A stretch of DNA of 64,000 nt from CAVZBW01 sp963778465 (GCA_963778465.1 CAVZUK010000002.1:806001-870000), one strand, 5' to 3'; numbered from the stretch's first letter, positions 16,826-26,775 are shown. A program made the numbers and translations. The notes: generated by a model not told the origin, from the sequence alone.

Positions 16826-17290
16826 ATGACGCAGAGCCAGAACTTCACCAGTACCTTCTCGGTCGAGCAGAGCCCGGCCGATGTCTTTGAGGCGATCAAC
16901 AATGTCAGCGGATGGTGGACGGGAGAGATCGAGGGCGGTGCCAACAAAGTGGGCGACGAGTTCTCGTACCGCTACTCCGGTGCCCACTACTCCAAGCAGA
17001 AGGTCACCGAACTCATCCCTGCCAAGAAGATCGTCTGGCGCGTTATCGACTCCCACCTCGACGGTCCCGAGGACCCGAGCGAATGGACTGGAACCGATAT
17101 CACCTTTGAAATCAACTCGACGGAAGATGGAACCGAGGTCGGCTTCTCACATCTCGGCCTGGTACCCGAGTTCGAGTGCTTCGACAGCTGTTCGAGTGCC
17201 TGGGGGTTCTTTGTCAACGGAAGCCTCAAGCGCCTGATCACCTCCGGTGAGGGACCAACCCCGCCGCCGTGGGCATCAACGGGTTCATGA
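16826..17290 (+). CDS. SRPBCC (AHSA1-like) protein
   Basis: 154 residues, intact. Opens FTSTFSVEQSPADVFEAINN then SGWWTGEIEGGANKVGDEF, and has the terminal helix FDSCSSAWGFFVNGSLKRL. Start preceded by GAAAGAG. It is the paralogue of the 15260 gene. Ligand unknown; similarity to activators of Hsp90-type folds is structural and does not imply chaperone function. Confidence 0.85.
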   Translation: MTQSQNFTSTFSVEQSPADVFEAINNVSGWWTGEIEGGANKVGDEFSYRYSGAHYSKQKVTELIPAKKIVWRVIDSHLDGPEDPSEWTGTDITFEINSTEDGTEVGFSHLGLVPEFECFDSCSSAWGFFVNGSLKRLITSGEGPTPPPWASTGS

Positions 17291-17395
17291 CGATCCGGCG
17301 AGCGTGAAGGAAGCGGCGAAGGTGCCCACAACGGCCGGCCGATCTCGACAGTCCCGGGGGCCTTATGCATATGTCGTCGAGAAAGGGTGGTTGAA

Positions 17396-17423
17396 GGGGT
17401 TCATGAAGGTGGTCATGAACCCC
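17396..17423. terminator. Perfect 11-bp hairpin between convergent genes
   Basis: GGGGTTCATGA (17396-17406) pairs perfectly with TCATGAACCCC (17413-17423) over a 6-base loop. It lies between the SRPBCC gene (plus) and the MDR gene (minus), so it could end transcription from both sides. The remaining bases of 17291-17616 hold no recognisable gene. Confidence 0.55.
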
Positions 17424-17616
17424 TCGAGGCGCTCACCTGCAGGTGTCTTCGCGAACGTGAGGAATTGCGGTCGATCAATCGACTCCCAATGCCACCATCG
17501 AAAGCTTCTTGGCATTGCTGCGGTTTTGATCAGCTGGTCGACGCCCTCATCAACAAGACGTGACTCAAGCCGGCGGATGCGTAGGCTATGCCGCAGGTGG
17601 CGGCAGCGTAAGGGGC

Positions 17617-18627
17617 TCAGTCGTCGCGGCCTATGTACACGACGTATTTGCCCTCACCAGTACCTTCCGCGAGTCGTTGTTGCGCTTGCGCGGCCATGTC
17701 GAGTCCGTTGACGACGATGAAGTCGATCGCGCCGCCGCCACCCGCCGCCAAGCGGTCGAGCACGCGTGACATCGCTGCGCGAACCCTTTCGGGGTCGTGG
17801 GCAGACATGGCTGCCAGGCTGAACCCTCCGACTGAGGCGTTCGCCCCGTAGAGGACGGGTATCTGCAGCTGACCCAATGCATCACCACCCGCATTGCCGA
17901 AGAGTACGATGCGGCCGGCGCTCGTAAGCATCGCGACATCGTCCTCGAGCCACCGCGTGCCCTGCGGGTCGAGGACCACGTCGGCGCCGCGCCCGTCGAG
18001 ATGGCCGCGAACCTCATTGCCTAACCCCTCCGAGCGGACGAAGACCGCTTCGTAACCGTGGGTTCGCGCGGCAGGGACTCGTCCTGGTGCACCGACGACG
18101 CCGATGAGCCGAACGCCGCCAATCGCCCGAGCGAACGCCGCGACCGCGGCGCCGACCGCTCCCGCCGCGCTGTGGACGACAACGATGTCGCCGCTGCGTA
18201 TCCGGGCCACGTCGTGCACGAGCAACTCTGCGGTGGTCAGTGCCCCCGGGACCACGCATGCCGCGGCTAGCGGCACTTCGTCGGGGACCGGCACCACCAG
18301 GGCGGCGTTGGCGACCGCGAACTCCGCCAAGCCCCCGGAGTTCGTCAGGCCCACCACGCGGTCGCCAGTACCCAGCCCTCGTACCTTTGAGCCGATCTTG
18401 TGCACCCACCCGGCGGCCTCGAGACCCGGGACCATGGGCCAGTGCGGCGCATAGCCAGGATCGCCGCGCCTCACCATTACGTCCTTGAAGTTCACTCCGG
18501 CCCGTGTCACCTCGATCAGCACCTGGTCGGGTCGGACCTCCGGTAAGGGCAACTCGGCGACGCGGGTTCTCGAGGTGTCGTCAGCCGGCCCGTCGAAGAC
18601 CAGCGCGCGCATAAGTGGTACGACCAC
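17617..18627 (-). CDS. Zinc-independent MDR oxidoreductase (quinone reductase-like)
   Basis: 336 residues. GroES-like N-terminus with VTRAGVNFKDVMVRRG, then a Rossmann nucleotide site HSAAGAVGAAVAAFAR, as in NADPH:quinone oxidoreductases and related enoyl reductases. The structural and catalytic zinc cysteines of alcohol dehydrogenases are absent. The GTG at 18627 is preferred because AAGGAG lies 6 bp upstream; an ATG five codons on is the alternative. Monocistronic, convergent with the SRPBCC gene. Confidence 0.88.
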   Translation of the reverse strand: MVVPLMRALVFDGPADDTSRTRVAELPLPEVRPDQVLIEVTRAGVNFKDVMVRRGDPGYAPHWPMVPGLEAAGWVHKIGSKVRGLGTGDRVVGLTNSGGLAEFAVANAALVVPVPDEVPLAAACVVPGALTTAELLVHDVARIRSGDIVVVHSAAGAVGAAVAAFARAIGGVRLIGVVGAPGRVPAARTHGYEAVFVRSEGLGNEVRGHLDGRGADVVLDPQGTRWLEDDVAMLTSAGRIVLFGNAGGDALGQLQIPVLYGANASVGGFSLAAMSAHDPERVRAAMSRVLDRLAAGGGGAIDFIVVNGLDMAAQAQQRLAEGTGEGKYVVYIGRDD

Positions 18628-18870
18628 GGCCTACTCCTTGGATGGTTGTTGAACAAGAGTGATCGTATCTAGCGCTCGAGGATGTGCCCCTACGAAGAGT
18701 GCCCGAGGACTGCCACGACCAGGAGACGCTTGTCTGGGAACCGTGATCGGAATTGAGTGTTTCAACACTCGAATGTCGGGCCAGTCCGATGACGGCGGCG
18801 CGTTCATGGTCTCTAATGCGAAGGGTCGAGATTGCATGTAAGCAGCGGCTGGCATGGTAATTGTGGGTGG

Positions 18871-19842
18871 ATGCCAGGGCATACGTTGGAGCGCGGGTTC
18901 ACCGAAGCGGCCGAACCCCACCGGCGCGAGTTGCTCGTGCACTGCTATCAGATGCTGGGCTCGGTGCACGAGGCCCAGGACCTGGTCCAAGAGACCATGC
19001 TGCGTGCCTGGCGGGCCTATGACCGCTACGACCCCGATCTGGCATCAATGCGCACCTGGTTGTACCGCATCGCCACGAACGCGTGCCTTAACGCCCTCGA
19101 AGGTCGGTCGCGCCGCCCGCTTCCGTCCGGGGTGGGGCGGCGGTTCGACGACCCGGACGCCGCCTTCGTGCCGGGGTTCGAGGTGCCGTGGCTGCAACCT
19201 ATTCCCGATCGCCTGCTCGGGACCGCACCCGACGATCCAGCAGTGCTGGCCGCCGAACGAAGTGGCCTCCGTTTGGCGGTGGTGGCGGCGCTGCAGCTGC
19301 TTCCGGCCAAGCAGAGGGCGGTGCTCATCTTGCGCGAAGTGCTCGACTTCGCTGCGGCGGAGGTTGCCGTCATGCTGGACATGAGCACTGCGGCGGTCAA
19401 CAGTGCGCTGCAACGGGCCCGGGCCACATTCGCCGGTCCGCGCCTCGACGCCGAAACGCTGAAGGAACCTGAGCCGGCGCAACGAGCGGTTGTCGACCGG
19501 TATATGGCGGCCTTCGAGCGGGCGGACGTGGAAGAGCTGACCCGGATGCTGGCTGAGGAGGTGGTGTTGGAGATGCCTCCAATGTGGAACTGGTATCTCG
19601 GGACCACCGACTATGCGCGGTTCATGGCCCGGGTGTTCGACATGCGGGGTCGCGATTGGAGGACGGCGCCAGTCTCCGCCAACCGGCAGCCGGCGATGGT
19701 GGCGTACAACCGCCAAGGCGAGCAATACAACCTGCACACCCTGCAGGTCTTCTCCCTGGAGGAAGGTGCCATTGTGCGGACGACCGTGTACCAGGATACT
19801 GAAGTGTTCGCCCTCTTCGACCTTCCCAAATTTCTGCCCTGA
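18871..19842 (+). CDS. ECF sigma factor with SnoaL-like C-terminal domain (TIGR02960 type)
   Basis: 323 residues. Region 2: LLVHCYQMLGSVHEAQDLVQ and RTWLYRIATNACLN; region 4: LPAKQRAVLILREVLDF then AEVAVMLDMSTAAVNSALQR. After about residue 200 a SnoaL-like domain begins (VVDRYMAAFERADVEELTRM), found in SigG/SigJ-type and ECF41-like factors, where it adjusts activity in place of an anti-sigma factor. No anti-sigma gene is adjacent. The ATG at 18871 begins the conserved region; an in-frame start at 18832 adds 13 unconserved residues. The DHFR-like gene 82 bp downstream may be in its regulon. Confidence 0.9.
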   Translation: MPGHTLERGFTEAAEPHRRELLVHCYQMLGSVHEAQDLVQETMLRAWRAYDRYDPDLASMRTWLYRIATNACLNALEGRSRRPLPSGVGRRFDDPDAAFVPGFEVPWLQPIPDRLLGTAPDDPAVLAAERSGLRLAVVAALQLLPAKQRAVLILREVLDFAAAEVAVMLDMSTAAVNSALQRARATFAGPRLDAETLKEPEPAQRAVVDRYMAAFERADVEELTRMLAEEVVLEMPPMWNWYLGTTDYARFMARVFDMRGRDWRTAPVSANRQPAMVAYNRQGEQYNLHTLQVFSLEEGAIVRTTVYQDTEVFALFDLPKFLP

Positions 19843-19924
19843 TCGCGATGAGTTCCGGTGGTCCGGCCGGTAGGTATCTACGACCCGGTCACCCGGACCG
19901 GGACATGGCACTAGGGAGCAGATC

Positions 19925-20491
19925 ATGAACCGGACCATTGTCATCGCCTTCTCCACGGTCGACGGCATCATCGAGGACCCTGACGGCAGGGATGGGACGC
20001 CGAACGGTGGTTGGGCGTTCCGCCACGGGCCAGAGGTCGTTACCGGGGATAAGTTCAAGCTGGGTCCCATCCTCGAAAGCGGCGTACTGCTGATGGGCCG
20101 CAAGACCTGGCAGCAGTTCTCTCACCTCTGGCCCGCCCGGACCGATGACTTCTCGGCTGCGATGAATCGCATCCCCAAACTGGTGGTCTCCCACGGCATC
20201 ACGGACTTGAGCGCCTGGGAGAACTCGTCTTTGCTCTCCGGCGACATGCTGGCCGCAGTCGCCGAACAGAAGACACAGCGCGATGTCGTGGTCATTGGCA
20301 GCGCCAGCGTCGTGCACAAGCTCGCCGAACGAGACCTGGTCGACGAGTACCGCATACTTGTGTTCCCTGACCTGGTTGGCCGAGGTACGAGGCTGTTCAC
20401 CACCGAGACGGCTCCCACCCGGCTACGTCAGATCTCTGCCGAAACTGCCGGTCCCGCTGTTCTTGTGCGTTACGAGCGTGAGGTTCTTTGA
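19925..20491 (+). CDS. Dihydrofolate reductase / RibD C-terminal domain family protein
   Basis: 188 residues, intact. Opens IVIAFSTVDGIIEDPDG, contains LLMGRKTWQQF and the NADPH-site strand DVVVIGSASVVHKLAE, then DEYRILVFPDLVGRG, all characteristic of RibD_C proteins. True folate reductase activity is doubtful in this clade. It follows the ECF sigma factor on the same strand, a common pairing for stress-type oxidoreductases. Confidence 0.88.
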   Translation: MNRTIVIAFSTVDGIIEDPDGRDGTPNGGWAFRHGPEVVTGDKFKLGPILESGVLLMGRKTWQQFSHLWPARTDDFSAAMNRIPKLVVSHGITDLSAWENSSLLSGDMLAAVAEQKTQRDVVVIGSASVVHKLAERDLVDEYRILVFPDLVGRGTRLFTTETAPTRLRQISAETAGPAVLVRYEREVL

Positions 20492-20738
20492 CGTGGACAA
20501 CGGCAACGTCCTCGTGTTTGGGCCGCCGGGATAATCCCGCCGTCTCGGAGCGGCGCGTCCATCCAGGGCTCGAGTTGCCGGCCTTGGGCCGGTATGCCGT
20601 CAGCCAAACGCCATGGCGGTGCGCGGCGCTGACCCGTAAAGGGCGTGCCCTAGGCGCGTGCCCCGATCAGAGTCTCGGCCGGTTTGGCCAGCCTCTGGTC
20701 TTGTGTGGAGCGTCAGGCCGAGCAAGGAGAAATAGTCA

Positions 20739-22135
20739 AGACCTGTGGATCAGGTTTCCTGGTTGATTACGCGGCGACCTCCTGATCCTGCTCGGTTGGG
20801 CGCTCGATCATCACCCCCTTGTGGAACTTGGCGCCGGCACGGACGAGTGCGACGAGGTGGGGTCCGTTGACGGCCCGCCAGCGGCACTGAGCGGACTCGA
20901 TCAGCTTGAAGGCCATCGCGAGGCCGGCCGCACGCGAACCCGGGCCCTTGGTGACCTTGGTCCGGAGACGCACGGTGGCGAAGGTCGACTCGATCGGGTT
21001 CGTCGTCTTCAAGTGCAGCCAGTGCTCGGCGGGGAAGTCGAAGAACGTGAGCAGCTCATCGGCGTCATCGACGATCTTGGCGACCGCCTTGGGCCACTTC
21101 ACTCCGAAGTCGTTCGCGAGCGCCTTGATGGCCGCCTGGGCGTGCTCGCGGTCCTCGGCGTCGCGGATCTCCGCGAGCGCCCGCCGGGCCGACGGGTGCG
21201 CCGATTTCGGGAGCGCGGACAGCACGTTGGCGACCTTGTGGACCCAGCATCGAGCGTGGCGAGTCTCGGGGAACACCTCCCCGAGTGCCGACCACATCCC
21301 GAGCGCCCCGTCGCCGACCATCACCATCGGGGCTCGCATACCTCGACGTTTGGCGTCACGAAGCAGGTCCGCCCAGCTGCCCGTCGACTCGCGGTGTCCG
21401 TCGGCGATGGCGACCAACTCCTTGGTGCCGTCGGCGCGGACACCGACGATCACCAGGCAGCACAGGCGTTCGTCTTCGAGCCGGACGTTGAAGTGGACGC
21501 CGTCGGCCCAGCAGTACACGTAGTCGATGTTGGCCAGGCTCCGATCCGCGAATCGTTGCCGCTCCTCCTGCCAGCTTTTCGTCAGCCGGGTGACCACCGA
21601 AGCGGACAACCCGGCGTCGGACCCGAAGAACTCGCCCAGCGCCGGGCTGAAGTCGCCCGAGCTCATCCCGTGCAGGTACATGAGCGGCAGCACCTCGGCG
21701 ATCTTGGGGCTCTTGCGGCACCACGGGGCGATGATCGAACTCGCAAACCGGCACCGCTTGCCGGTGTCTTCGTCGACCCGGCGGTCGTTGATCCGGGGTG
21801 CGGTGATCTCGATCGGGCCCGCCCCGGTCGCGATCACCCGCGGCTCGGCGTGACCGTTGCGCACGACCAAGCGGTGGCCGTCCACGTCGCGCTCGCCGAC
21901 CAAGGCGGCGACGTAACCCTCCGCCTCGGCCTCGAGGGCGGCAGCCAGCATGCGCCGGGCTCCTTCCCGGCAAATCTCATCCAGCCCGAGCGTCAACTCC
22001 GCGCGAGCCTCATCATCGGCAACTACTCTCAACATCGGCGTTCCTTCCTCGCCGGGGTTGGCCCCCCGGCTCTCTTGTTTGGTCAAAGAGGAAGGTACGC
22101 CGCGTCCCCGATCAGGTGGCCGATCCACAAGTTCT
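20739..22135 (-). mobile_element. IS256-family insertion sequence
   Basis: About 1.4 kb. The ends form an imperfect inverted repeat: AGACCTGTGGATCAGG at 20739 and, read on the minus strand from 22135, AGAACTTGTGGATCGG. One transposase gene fills it. No direct duplication could be found at these boundaries, so one end may have been altered or the exact tips differ by a few bases. Confidence 0.82.
20767..22035 (-). CDS. IS256-family (mutator-type) transposase
   Basis: 422 residues from ATG 22035, full length and intact. Seen: VYCWADGVHFNVRLED and MVMVGDGALGMW providing the first two acidic catalytic residues, CWVHKVANVLSALPKS which is the family hallmark, and the C-terminal TTNPIESTFATVRLRT with the catalytic Glu. 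An upstream in-frame start at 22128 would lie in the terminal repeat. A separate IS256 N-terminal fragment is at 40089. Confidence 0.94.
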   Translation of the reverse strand: MLRVVADDEARAELTLGLDEICREGARRMLAAALEAEAEGYVAALVGERDVDGHRLVVRNGHAEPRVIATGAGPIEITAPRINDRRVDEDTGKRCRFASSIIAPWCRKSPKIAEVLPLMYLHGMSSGDFSPALGEFFGSDAGLSASVVTRLTKSWQEERQRFADRSLANIDYVYCWADGVHFNVRLEDERLCCLVIVGVRADGTKELVAIADGHRESTGSWADLLRDAKRRGMRAPMVMVGDGALGMWSALGEVFPETRHARCWVHKVANVLSALPKSAHPSARRALAEIRDAEDREHAQAAIKALANDFGVKWPKAVAKIVDDADELLTFFDFPAEHWLHLKTTNPIESTFATVRLRTKVTKGPGSRAAGLAMAFKLIESAQCRWRAVNGPHLVALVRAGAKFHKGVMIERPTEQDQEVAA

Positions 22136-22317
22136 GGTTATATCTCGTCGTCGCACTCGCGTCGACCACCCTGCTGACGTCGGCATGCAGCAATCTCGTT
22201 CACGTCCATCACATCCACAAACGTGGTGCATCTGGCATCCAGCGCCAGCTCACGCCGACGGAACAGAGCAATGCCGTTGCTTTGGCATTGAACTACGCGT
22301 ATTGCTTGCCGGAATAG
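22134..22317 (+). pseudogene. Possible small lipoprotein cut by IS256
   Basis: Directly beyond the IS end a frame reads LYLVVALASTTLLTSAC, a signal-peptide-like stretch ending in a lipobox (LTSAC), then about 40 more residues to a stop at 22317. There is no start codon outside the IS. It may be the remainder of a lipoprotein gene whose start was displaced by the insertion; chance is also possible. Confidence 0.28.
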
Positions 22318-22390
22318 CTGAGAGGCGGAGAGGGCAGCATGGTAGGGGGAAGGTTCTGGCACGATTGCGCTGCCCTTTTGCAGTCGACCC

Positions 22391-22566
22391 TCGGGCATCG
22401 AACCCGAAGGTGGGTTCGAAGGCCTTGTAATTCATTGTGGACGGGCATCGACGGAATCGCTATTTAAGAGCAGGTCAGTGCCGTAGCGGCTGCATTATGC
22501 AGGCTCGGCTACCACGGCCTTTGCTCGATCAGAGGCGCCAGGTCGACAAACGAGCGATGTCACCTC
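22391..22566 (+). repeat. 176-bp dispersed non-coding repeat, copy A
   Basis: Matches 34100-34275 over the same length at roughly 85% identity by eye, same orientation. Contains nested short palindromes (GCCGTAGCGGC, CTGCATTATGCAG). No coding capacity. The two copies flank the regulatory block with the two SARP genes. Confidence 0.8.
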
Positions 22567-22696
22567 AACGTTGCATGAACTATCGACTTCTCAGTTGCGA
22601 ACACGACAAAGTCGCTGGTCATCACGTCGTGTCAACTCGAAGCGTCATCGATTATCGGTACCGCAGTCGACCAAGGGTGATCACACCACTCGAGTG

Positions 22697-23429
22697 TCAA
22701 CCTACTCTTGCACAATGCAGCATAGGACAGGCCGGAGTCTTGGCCTCGGCGTATCGGGTCTTGACCCGAAGGTCGTCGGGTTCGAAATTGGGCCGCGGCG
22801 GATACTCAGGTATAGCTACGAGGCGCCCAAATGTAGGCTCTGACCGGCGACGATGCTTCGTGGTGGTCGTTGGTTCAAGTCGGGGGCACGTCGAATCGTG
22901 TGATTGTCGTGGTTCATTCACGCTTTCTGAGGTCGGCGGCCCTGGGTGCGTCTCACTAAAGATGGGATGACAGGCGGCAAAGTGCTCGGTCAGATCATCG
23001 AGCCCGTCCCGTTGTCCTGCGCGCTGTCGGAGTTCCGTGACGATGCGAAGAGCGACTGGGTCGCAGCCGACACTGGCCAGATGCTCACGCAGAAGGTCGG
23101 CGGCTAGGCTGAGGTGGCCGGCGGCCGCCGTGCGGACCACCTCGATGTGATGGCGTTCCCAGTTCATCTGCCGAGCCGCTCAAAGCATCCGAGGGTGCTT
23201 CGGTGAAAGCGGCGAGATCGGCGACGGCGAGCCCGAAGGCGGGATCGGCCCTGACAGCGTGCCGGGGCGCAGTCACCGCGTCGAACGTGTCAACGGTCTG
23301 CTGCGCCTGGCGATAGAAGGCGGCGGCCTGGATGTTTGCCGTAAGGGCCCGACCGTGGTCCTCGACCGCGGGACCGGCAGAGGTTGGCTGGCCACGGCGG
23401 GCGTCGGGCTGTACTGGGTCGCGATGCAT
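22697..23429 (-). pseudogene. TPR/helical-repeat-like protein, frameshifted
   Basis: An ATG at 23429 opens MHRDPVQPDAR and runs through NIQAAAFYRQAQQTVDTFDA and RADPAFGLAVADLAAFTEAP. Near 23165-23190 the frame changes and MNWERHHIEVVRTAAAGH, SLAADLLREHLASVGCDPVA continues. The helix-pair pattern is TPR-like, with no enzyme motif. Three CTCAGG repeats lie 22-49 bp upstream of the start, the same element found at the exporter promoter, so it may be a target of the neighbouring SARP regulator. The 3' limit is uncertain; similarity seems to stop around 23000. Confidence 0.4.
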
Positions 23430-23450
23430 AACTACAGGTTGGGCTCGCGG

Positions 23451-23478
23451 CCTGAGGCCGCCCTGAGGTGGTGCTGAG
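23451..23478 (-). promoter_or_regulatory. Three CTCAGG direct repeats, 11-bp spacing (SARP-type operator)
   Basis: On the minus strand, CTCAGC/CTCAGG units start one helical turn apart (plus-strand CTGAG(G) at 23451, 23462, 23473 as CCTGAG, CCTGAG, GCTGAG). SARP proteins bind such direct repeats just upstream of -10 elements. The array precedes the TPR-like gene. Confidence 0.6.
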
Positions 23479-23537
23479 GTGCCAGGGGCACGTTGAGATG
23501 GCCGCTCGAAAGGAACGCGACCTGCGGCTTCGCCTGT

Positions 23538-26500
23538 TCAGGTCGCGGTTGGTGTGAGCCGAGCCGCGAGTGCCACCAGATCGAGCTCGTCGGTGAGGGA
23601 GCGATGCGAGAGACCTAAGGCTCGCTGTTGGGCCAACGCGACGAAGTGGTCGGTGTTGTACTTCGTGGGGTCTGCGATCGCGTTGGCTGCGGCCAGGGCG
23701 GAATCGGCCAGCAGCTGGGATTCGGGATCCCCGATCTGCCTCTGCGGCTCTGACGGCATCTGCCGCGAAAATAACGGCAGCGGCGGGTTGATCTGCACCG
23801 ATCGCCCACCAGGCCAGCCCCGCTAGCACCCGGGCTTGGCCGCCGGGAAGGTCGGCGTCCCGGTAACGGTCCGCGGCGGTGTCGAGCAAACCTCTCGCCC
23901 GTGCCAGGTCACCGAGGTGACGGGCGACGGCCGCTTGGCCGACCATGGCGTCGGCCGAGAGCCACGGGTTGTAGCAGCACCCGATCGCCTCTTCGTAGAG
24001 ATGGTCGGCGGCGGCGGCGTCACCTTGTCTGGCCCGCACAGTGGCCAACGAGACCAGGCAAAAGGGCAGGTAGGGGTGCTGCCCGGTAGCCCGGCACCGT
24101 TCCAAAAGCGCTTCGTACGCTACTGACGCACCCTCGAGATCACCCTTTGCCGCGGCAACTCCGGCGAGAGCGTTCAGTGCATTGACGACCAGCAACACTT
24201 CACCGGCGGCGTCGAAGTGCTCAATACTCGAAAGGGCCGCCGCCTCGGCCTCGTCGAGACGCCCAAACGACGCCATGTTCCAGCTGACCAACATGTCGTG
24301 CGTACCGAGCAGCCATCCGTGCTCATGGGGCCCGAGCAGCATCTGCGTCTCCATCGTGTCGTCTGTACCGAGCAGCCACCGTTGGTCATCAGTCCCGAGC
24401 AGCATCTGTGCCTCCGCCAAGGCCGCCAGCGACCGGCTGAATTGGTGGGCGCGTATCAGTACCGACGCTCCAAGCAGGAGCGCCTCGGCCAGGCGAACAG
24501 GGTCGCCACCCGGCCTCAAGACGGCAATCGCCTCTTCGCATTCGACGACGCCCGCCGCCGGGCTGGACGACATGCCGACGCAGTAGCCGTGCCAGACGAG
24601 GGCGGTGGCGTGCAGCTCAGCACGGCGTTTCCCTTCGGCGCCCAGCGCACTGGCTAGCCAACGGGCGCCTTCGGCAAAATCGCTGTTGACGAACCACAGC
24701 CAGGCCATTCCGGAGGCCATGGAGAGTGCGGCATCGATGTTCCCGGTGCCCAAATGCCAATCGAGCGCAGCCTTCAGATTGCCCAACTCCGGGGTCAGGC
24801 GTTCGCTCCACTCCGACGCTGTGGCACCTCGTAGGCGTTCGTTGGCGTTCTCGGCGAAGTGGCGGTAGTAGGCAGCGTGCCTGGCGCGAACCGTATCGGC
24901 CTCGTCGGAGTCGTCGAGGCGGTCGGTGCCGTACTGCCACAACGTCTGCAGCTGAGTGAACCGGGTCTCACCGGCTGCCGGCGCCGTGACGAGGGACTTG
25001 TCCACCAGCCGACTCATGACGTCGAGGACGTCGGTGCTCGGGAGGTCATCGTCGACGCAGACGGCCTCGACAGCTTCGAGCTCGCAGCCGCCGACGAAGA
25101 CCGACAGCCGAGCGAACAGGCGTCGCTCGTCTTCGAAGAGGAGGTCGTAGCTCCAGTCCACGACGGCACGCAGCGTCTGTTGGCGGGGCAGCGCGGTGCG
25201 GGCGCCGCGGGTGAGCAGCGCGAAGCGGTCGTCGAGCCGTTCGGCCAGCGTGGACAGGGGGAGGGCTCGAAGGCGGGCGGCGGCAAGCTCGATGGCCAGG
25301 GGCAGGCCGTCGAGTCGTCGGCAGATGCCGTCGATGATCGCTTTGGCCGGGCCGTCGCCTTCGAATCCTGGCTGGACCGCACGAGCACGATCCACGAAGA
25401 GTTCGATGGCGGCCGGGGAGGCCAGCCCGGCTATGGGTATGAGGATCTCGCCGGGAACACCGAGCGGCTCGCGGCTGGTGGCCACCAGCCGAAGGCCGGG
25501 TACCTTTCCGACCAGGGTGTGGGCGAGGCTCGCAGCCTCGTCGATGACGTGTTCGCAGTTGTCGAGGACGACCACGAGCGAGCGGCCGGCGAGGTGGCGG
25601 GCGATGAGCTCGGCCGTCGATCCAGAGGGCTGGGCGTCGCCCAGAGCAGGCCGCACGGCTCCGAGCGTGCCGGCCGCGGCCGGGGCGACCCCTTCGGGAT
25701 CGGTGACGCCGGCCAGTTCGATCAGCCAGGTGCCGCCCGGGTGCTGTTCCCGCAAGCGGGCCGCGGCCTCGACCGCCAGACGGGTCTTGCCCACTCCACC
25801 GGGTCCGATCAGGGTGACCAAGCGGCTGGAGGCAATCGCTTCGCCCACCTGTTCCAGTTCGGCGTCACGCCCGAGGAAGCTGCTCAGTGGTTCGGGCAGG
25901 TTGCCTGGCACCGACGGCAGCGCCGGCGCACGGGGCGCCGGCGGTTGCTCGGCGACGAGGGACGGGTCGTGGTCAAGGATGCGGGCTTCCAACTCGCGCA
26001 GGCTCGAGCCCGGGTCGACCCCGAGCTCGTCGACCAGGCGGTCACGGATCTCGGTGTAGGCCCGCAACGCTTCGGCTTGGCGTCCCGCCCGGTAGAGCGC
26101 CAGCATGAGCAGCTCCCAAAGGCGCTCGCGTAGCGGGTGGTCCCGGCACAGCGCTTCCAGCTCGCCCACCAGCTCGTTGTGATGGCCAAGCTCCAGGTCC
26201 GCTTCGACTCGGTACTCGGTTGCCACCAGGGCTAACTCGTTGAGATGGGCCCGCTCGGCGTCGGCGAAGCCGGCATAGGCGAACTCGGACAGCGGTTCGC
26301 CGCGCCGCAACCGGAGGGCGTCACCGAGCACGGCGGACGCCCGGGCTACCTCGCCCTCGGCGCTCAGGCGGCGCCCTTCGGCCACCAAGTCCTCGAATCG
26401 GGCCGCGTCCAGGTCATCGGCACTGACATCGAGCGCGTAGCCGGATTCGGAGGTGACGATGGCGGAGGCTCCGAGAGTTCGGCGCAGCTGGACGATCTGC

Positions 26501-26691
26501 GCCTGCAAGGCGTTGGCCGGCTTGGCGGTCTGCCCGTCGCCCCACAGCTGGTCGATCAGACGGTCGGCGCTGACCGGACTCCCTCGGTTGAGGGCCAGGA
26601 GAGCCAGGAGGGCCCGCTGCTTGGCGCCGCGAACGGGTATCGCCACACCCCCTCTGACCACCTCGAACTCGCCGAAGAGCTTCACTTCCAC
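23538..26691 (-). CDS. SARP-family regulator: OmpR-type DNA-binding / BTAD / NB-ARC / TPR
   Basis: About 1050 residues if one extra base near 23740 is removed. The N-terminus (EVVRGGVAIPVRGAKQRALL, VSADRLIDQLWGDGQTAKPA) is the winged-helix DNA-binding domain; BTAD follows with RLRRGEPLSEFAYAGFADAE and LRAYTEIRDRLVDELGVDPG. Then NB-ARC: LVTLIGPGGVGKTRLAVEA, VVVLDNCEHVIDEAA and RLVATSREPLGVPGE. The C-terminal 400 residues are TPR-like. This is the AfsR/EmbR-like architecture that activates promoters with direct repeats. GTG start at 26691. A four-unit CTCAGG array lies between it and the divergent exporter operon. An odd LLGTDD/LLGPHE/LLGTHD near-repeat is at 24290-24410. Confidence 0.88.
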
Positions 26692-26737
26692 ACCCCCACG
26701 GTACGACCGATGACCAGGTGCGGCGTGCTTGAGCTGA

Positions 26738-26775
26738 CTCAGGCCACCTCAGGGCCACCTCAGCGGCACCTCAGG
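26738..26775 (+). promoter_or_regulatory. Four CTCAGG direct repeats, 10-11-bp spacing (SARP-type operator)
   Basis: CTCAGG at 26738, 26748 and 26770, and CTCAGC at 26759. They face the same side of the helix and end about 50 bp before the ABC ATPase start. This is the geometry of SARP binding sites; the divergent gene is a SARP, so direct control is likely but inferred. Confidence 0.68.

Noticed and set aside
20821..22317. A long plus-strand frame opposite the IS256 transposase
   Set aside because: Antisense shadow of a clear transposase; only its last 60 codons, beyond the IS end, were kept as a possible lipoprotein remnant.
24290..24410. Short tandem repeat considered as CRISPR
   Set aside because: It lies in a coding frame, has no spacers and there are no cas genes.
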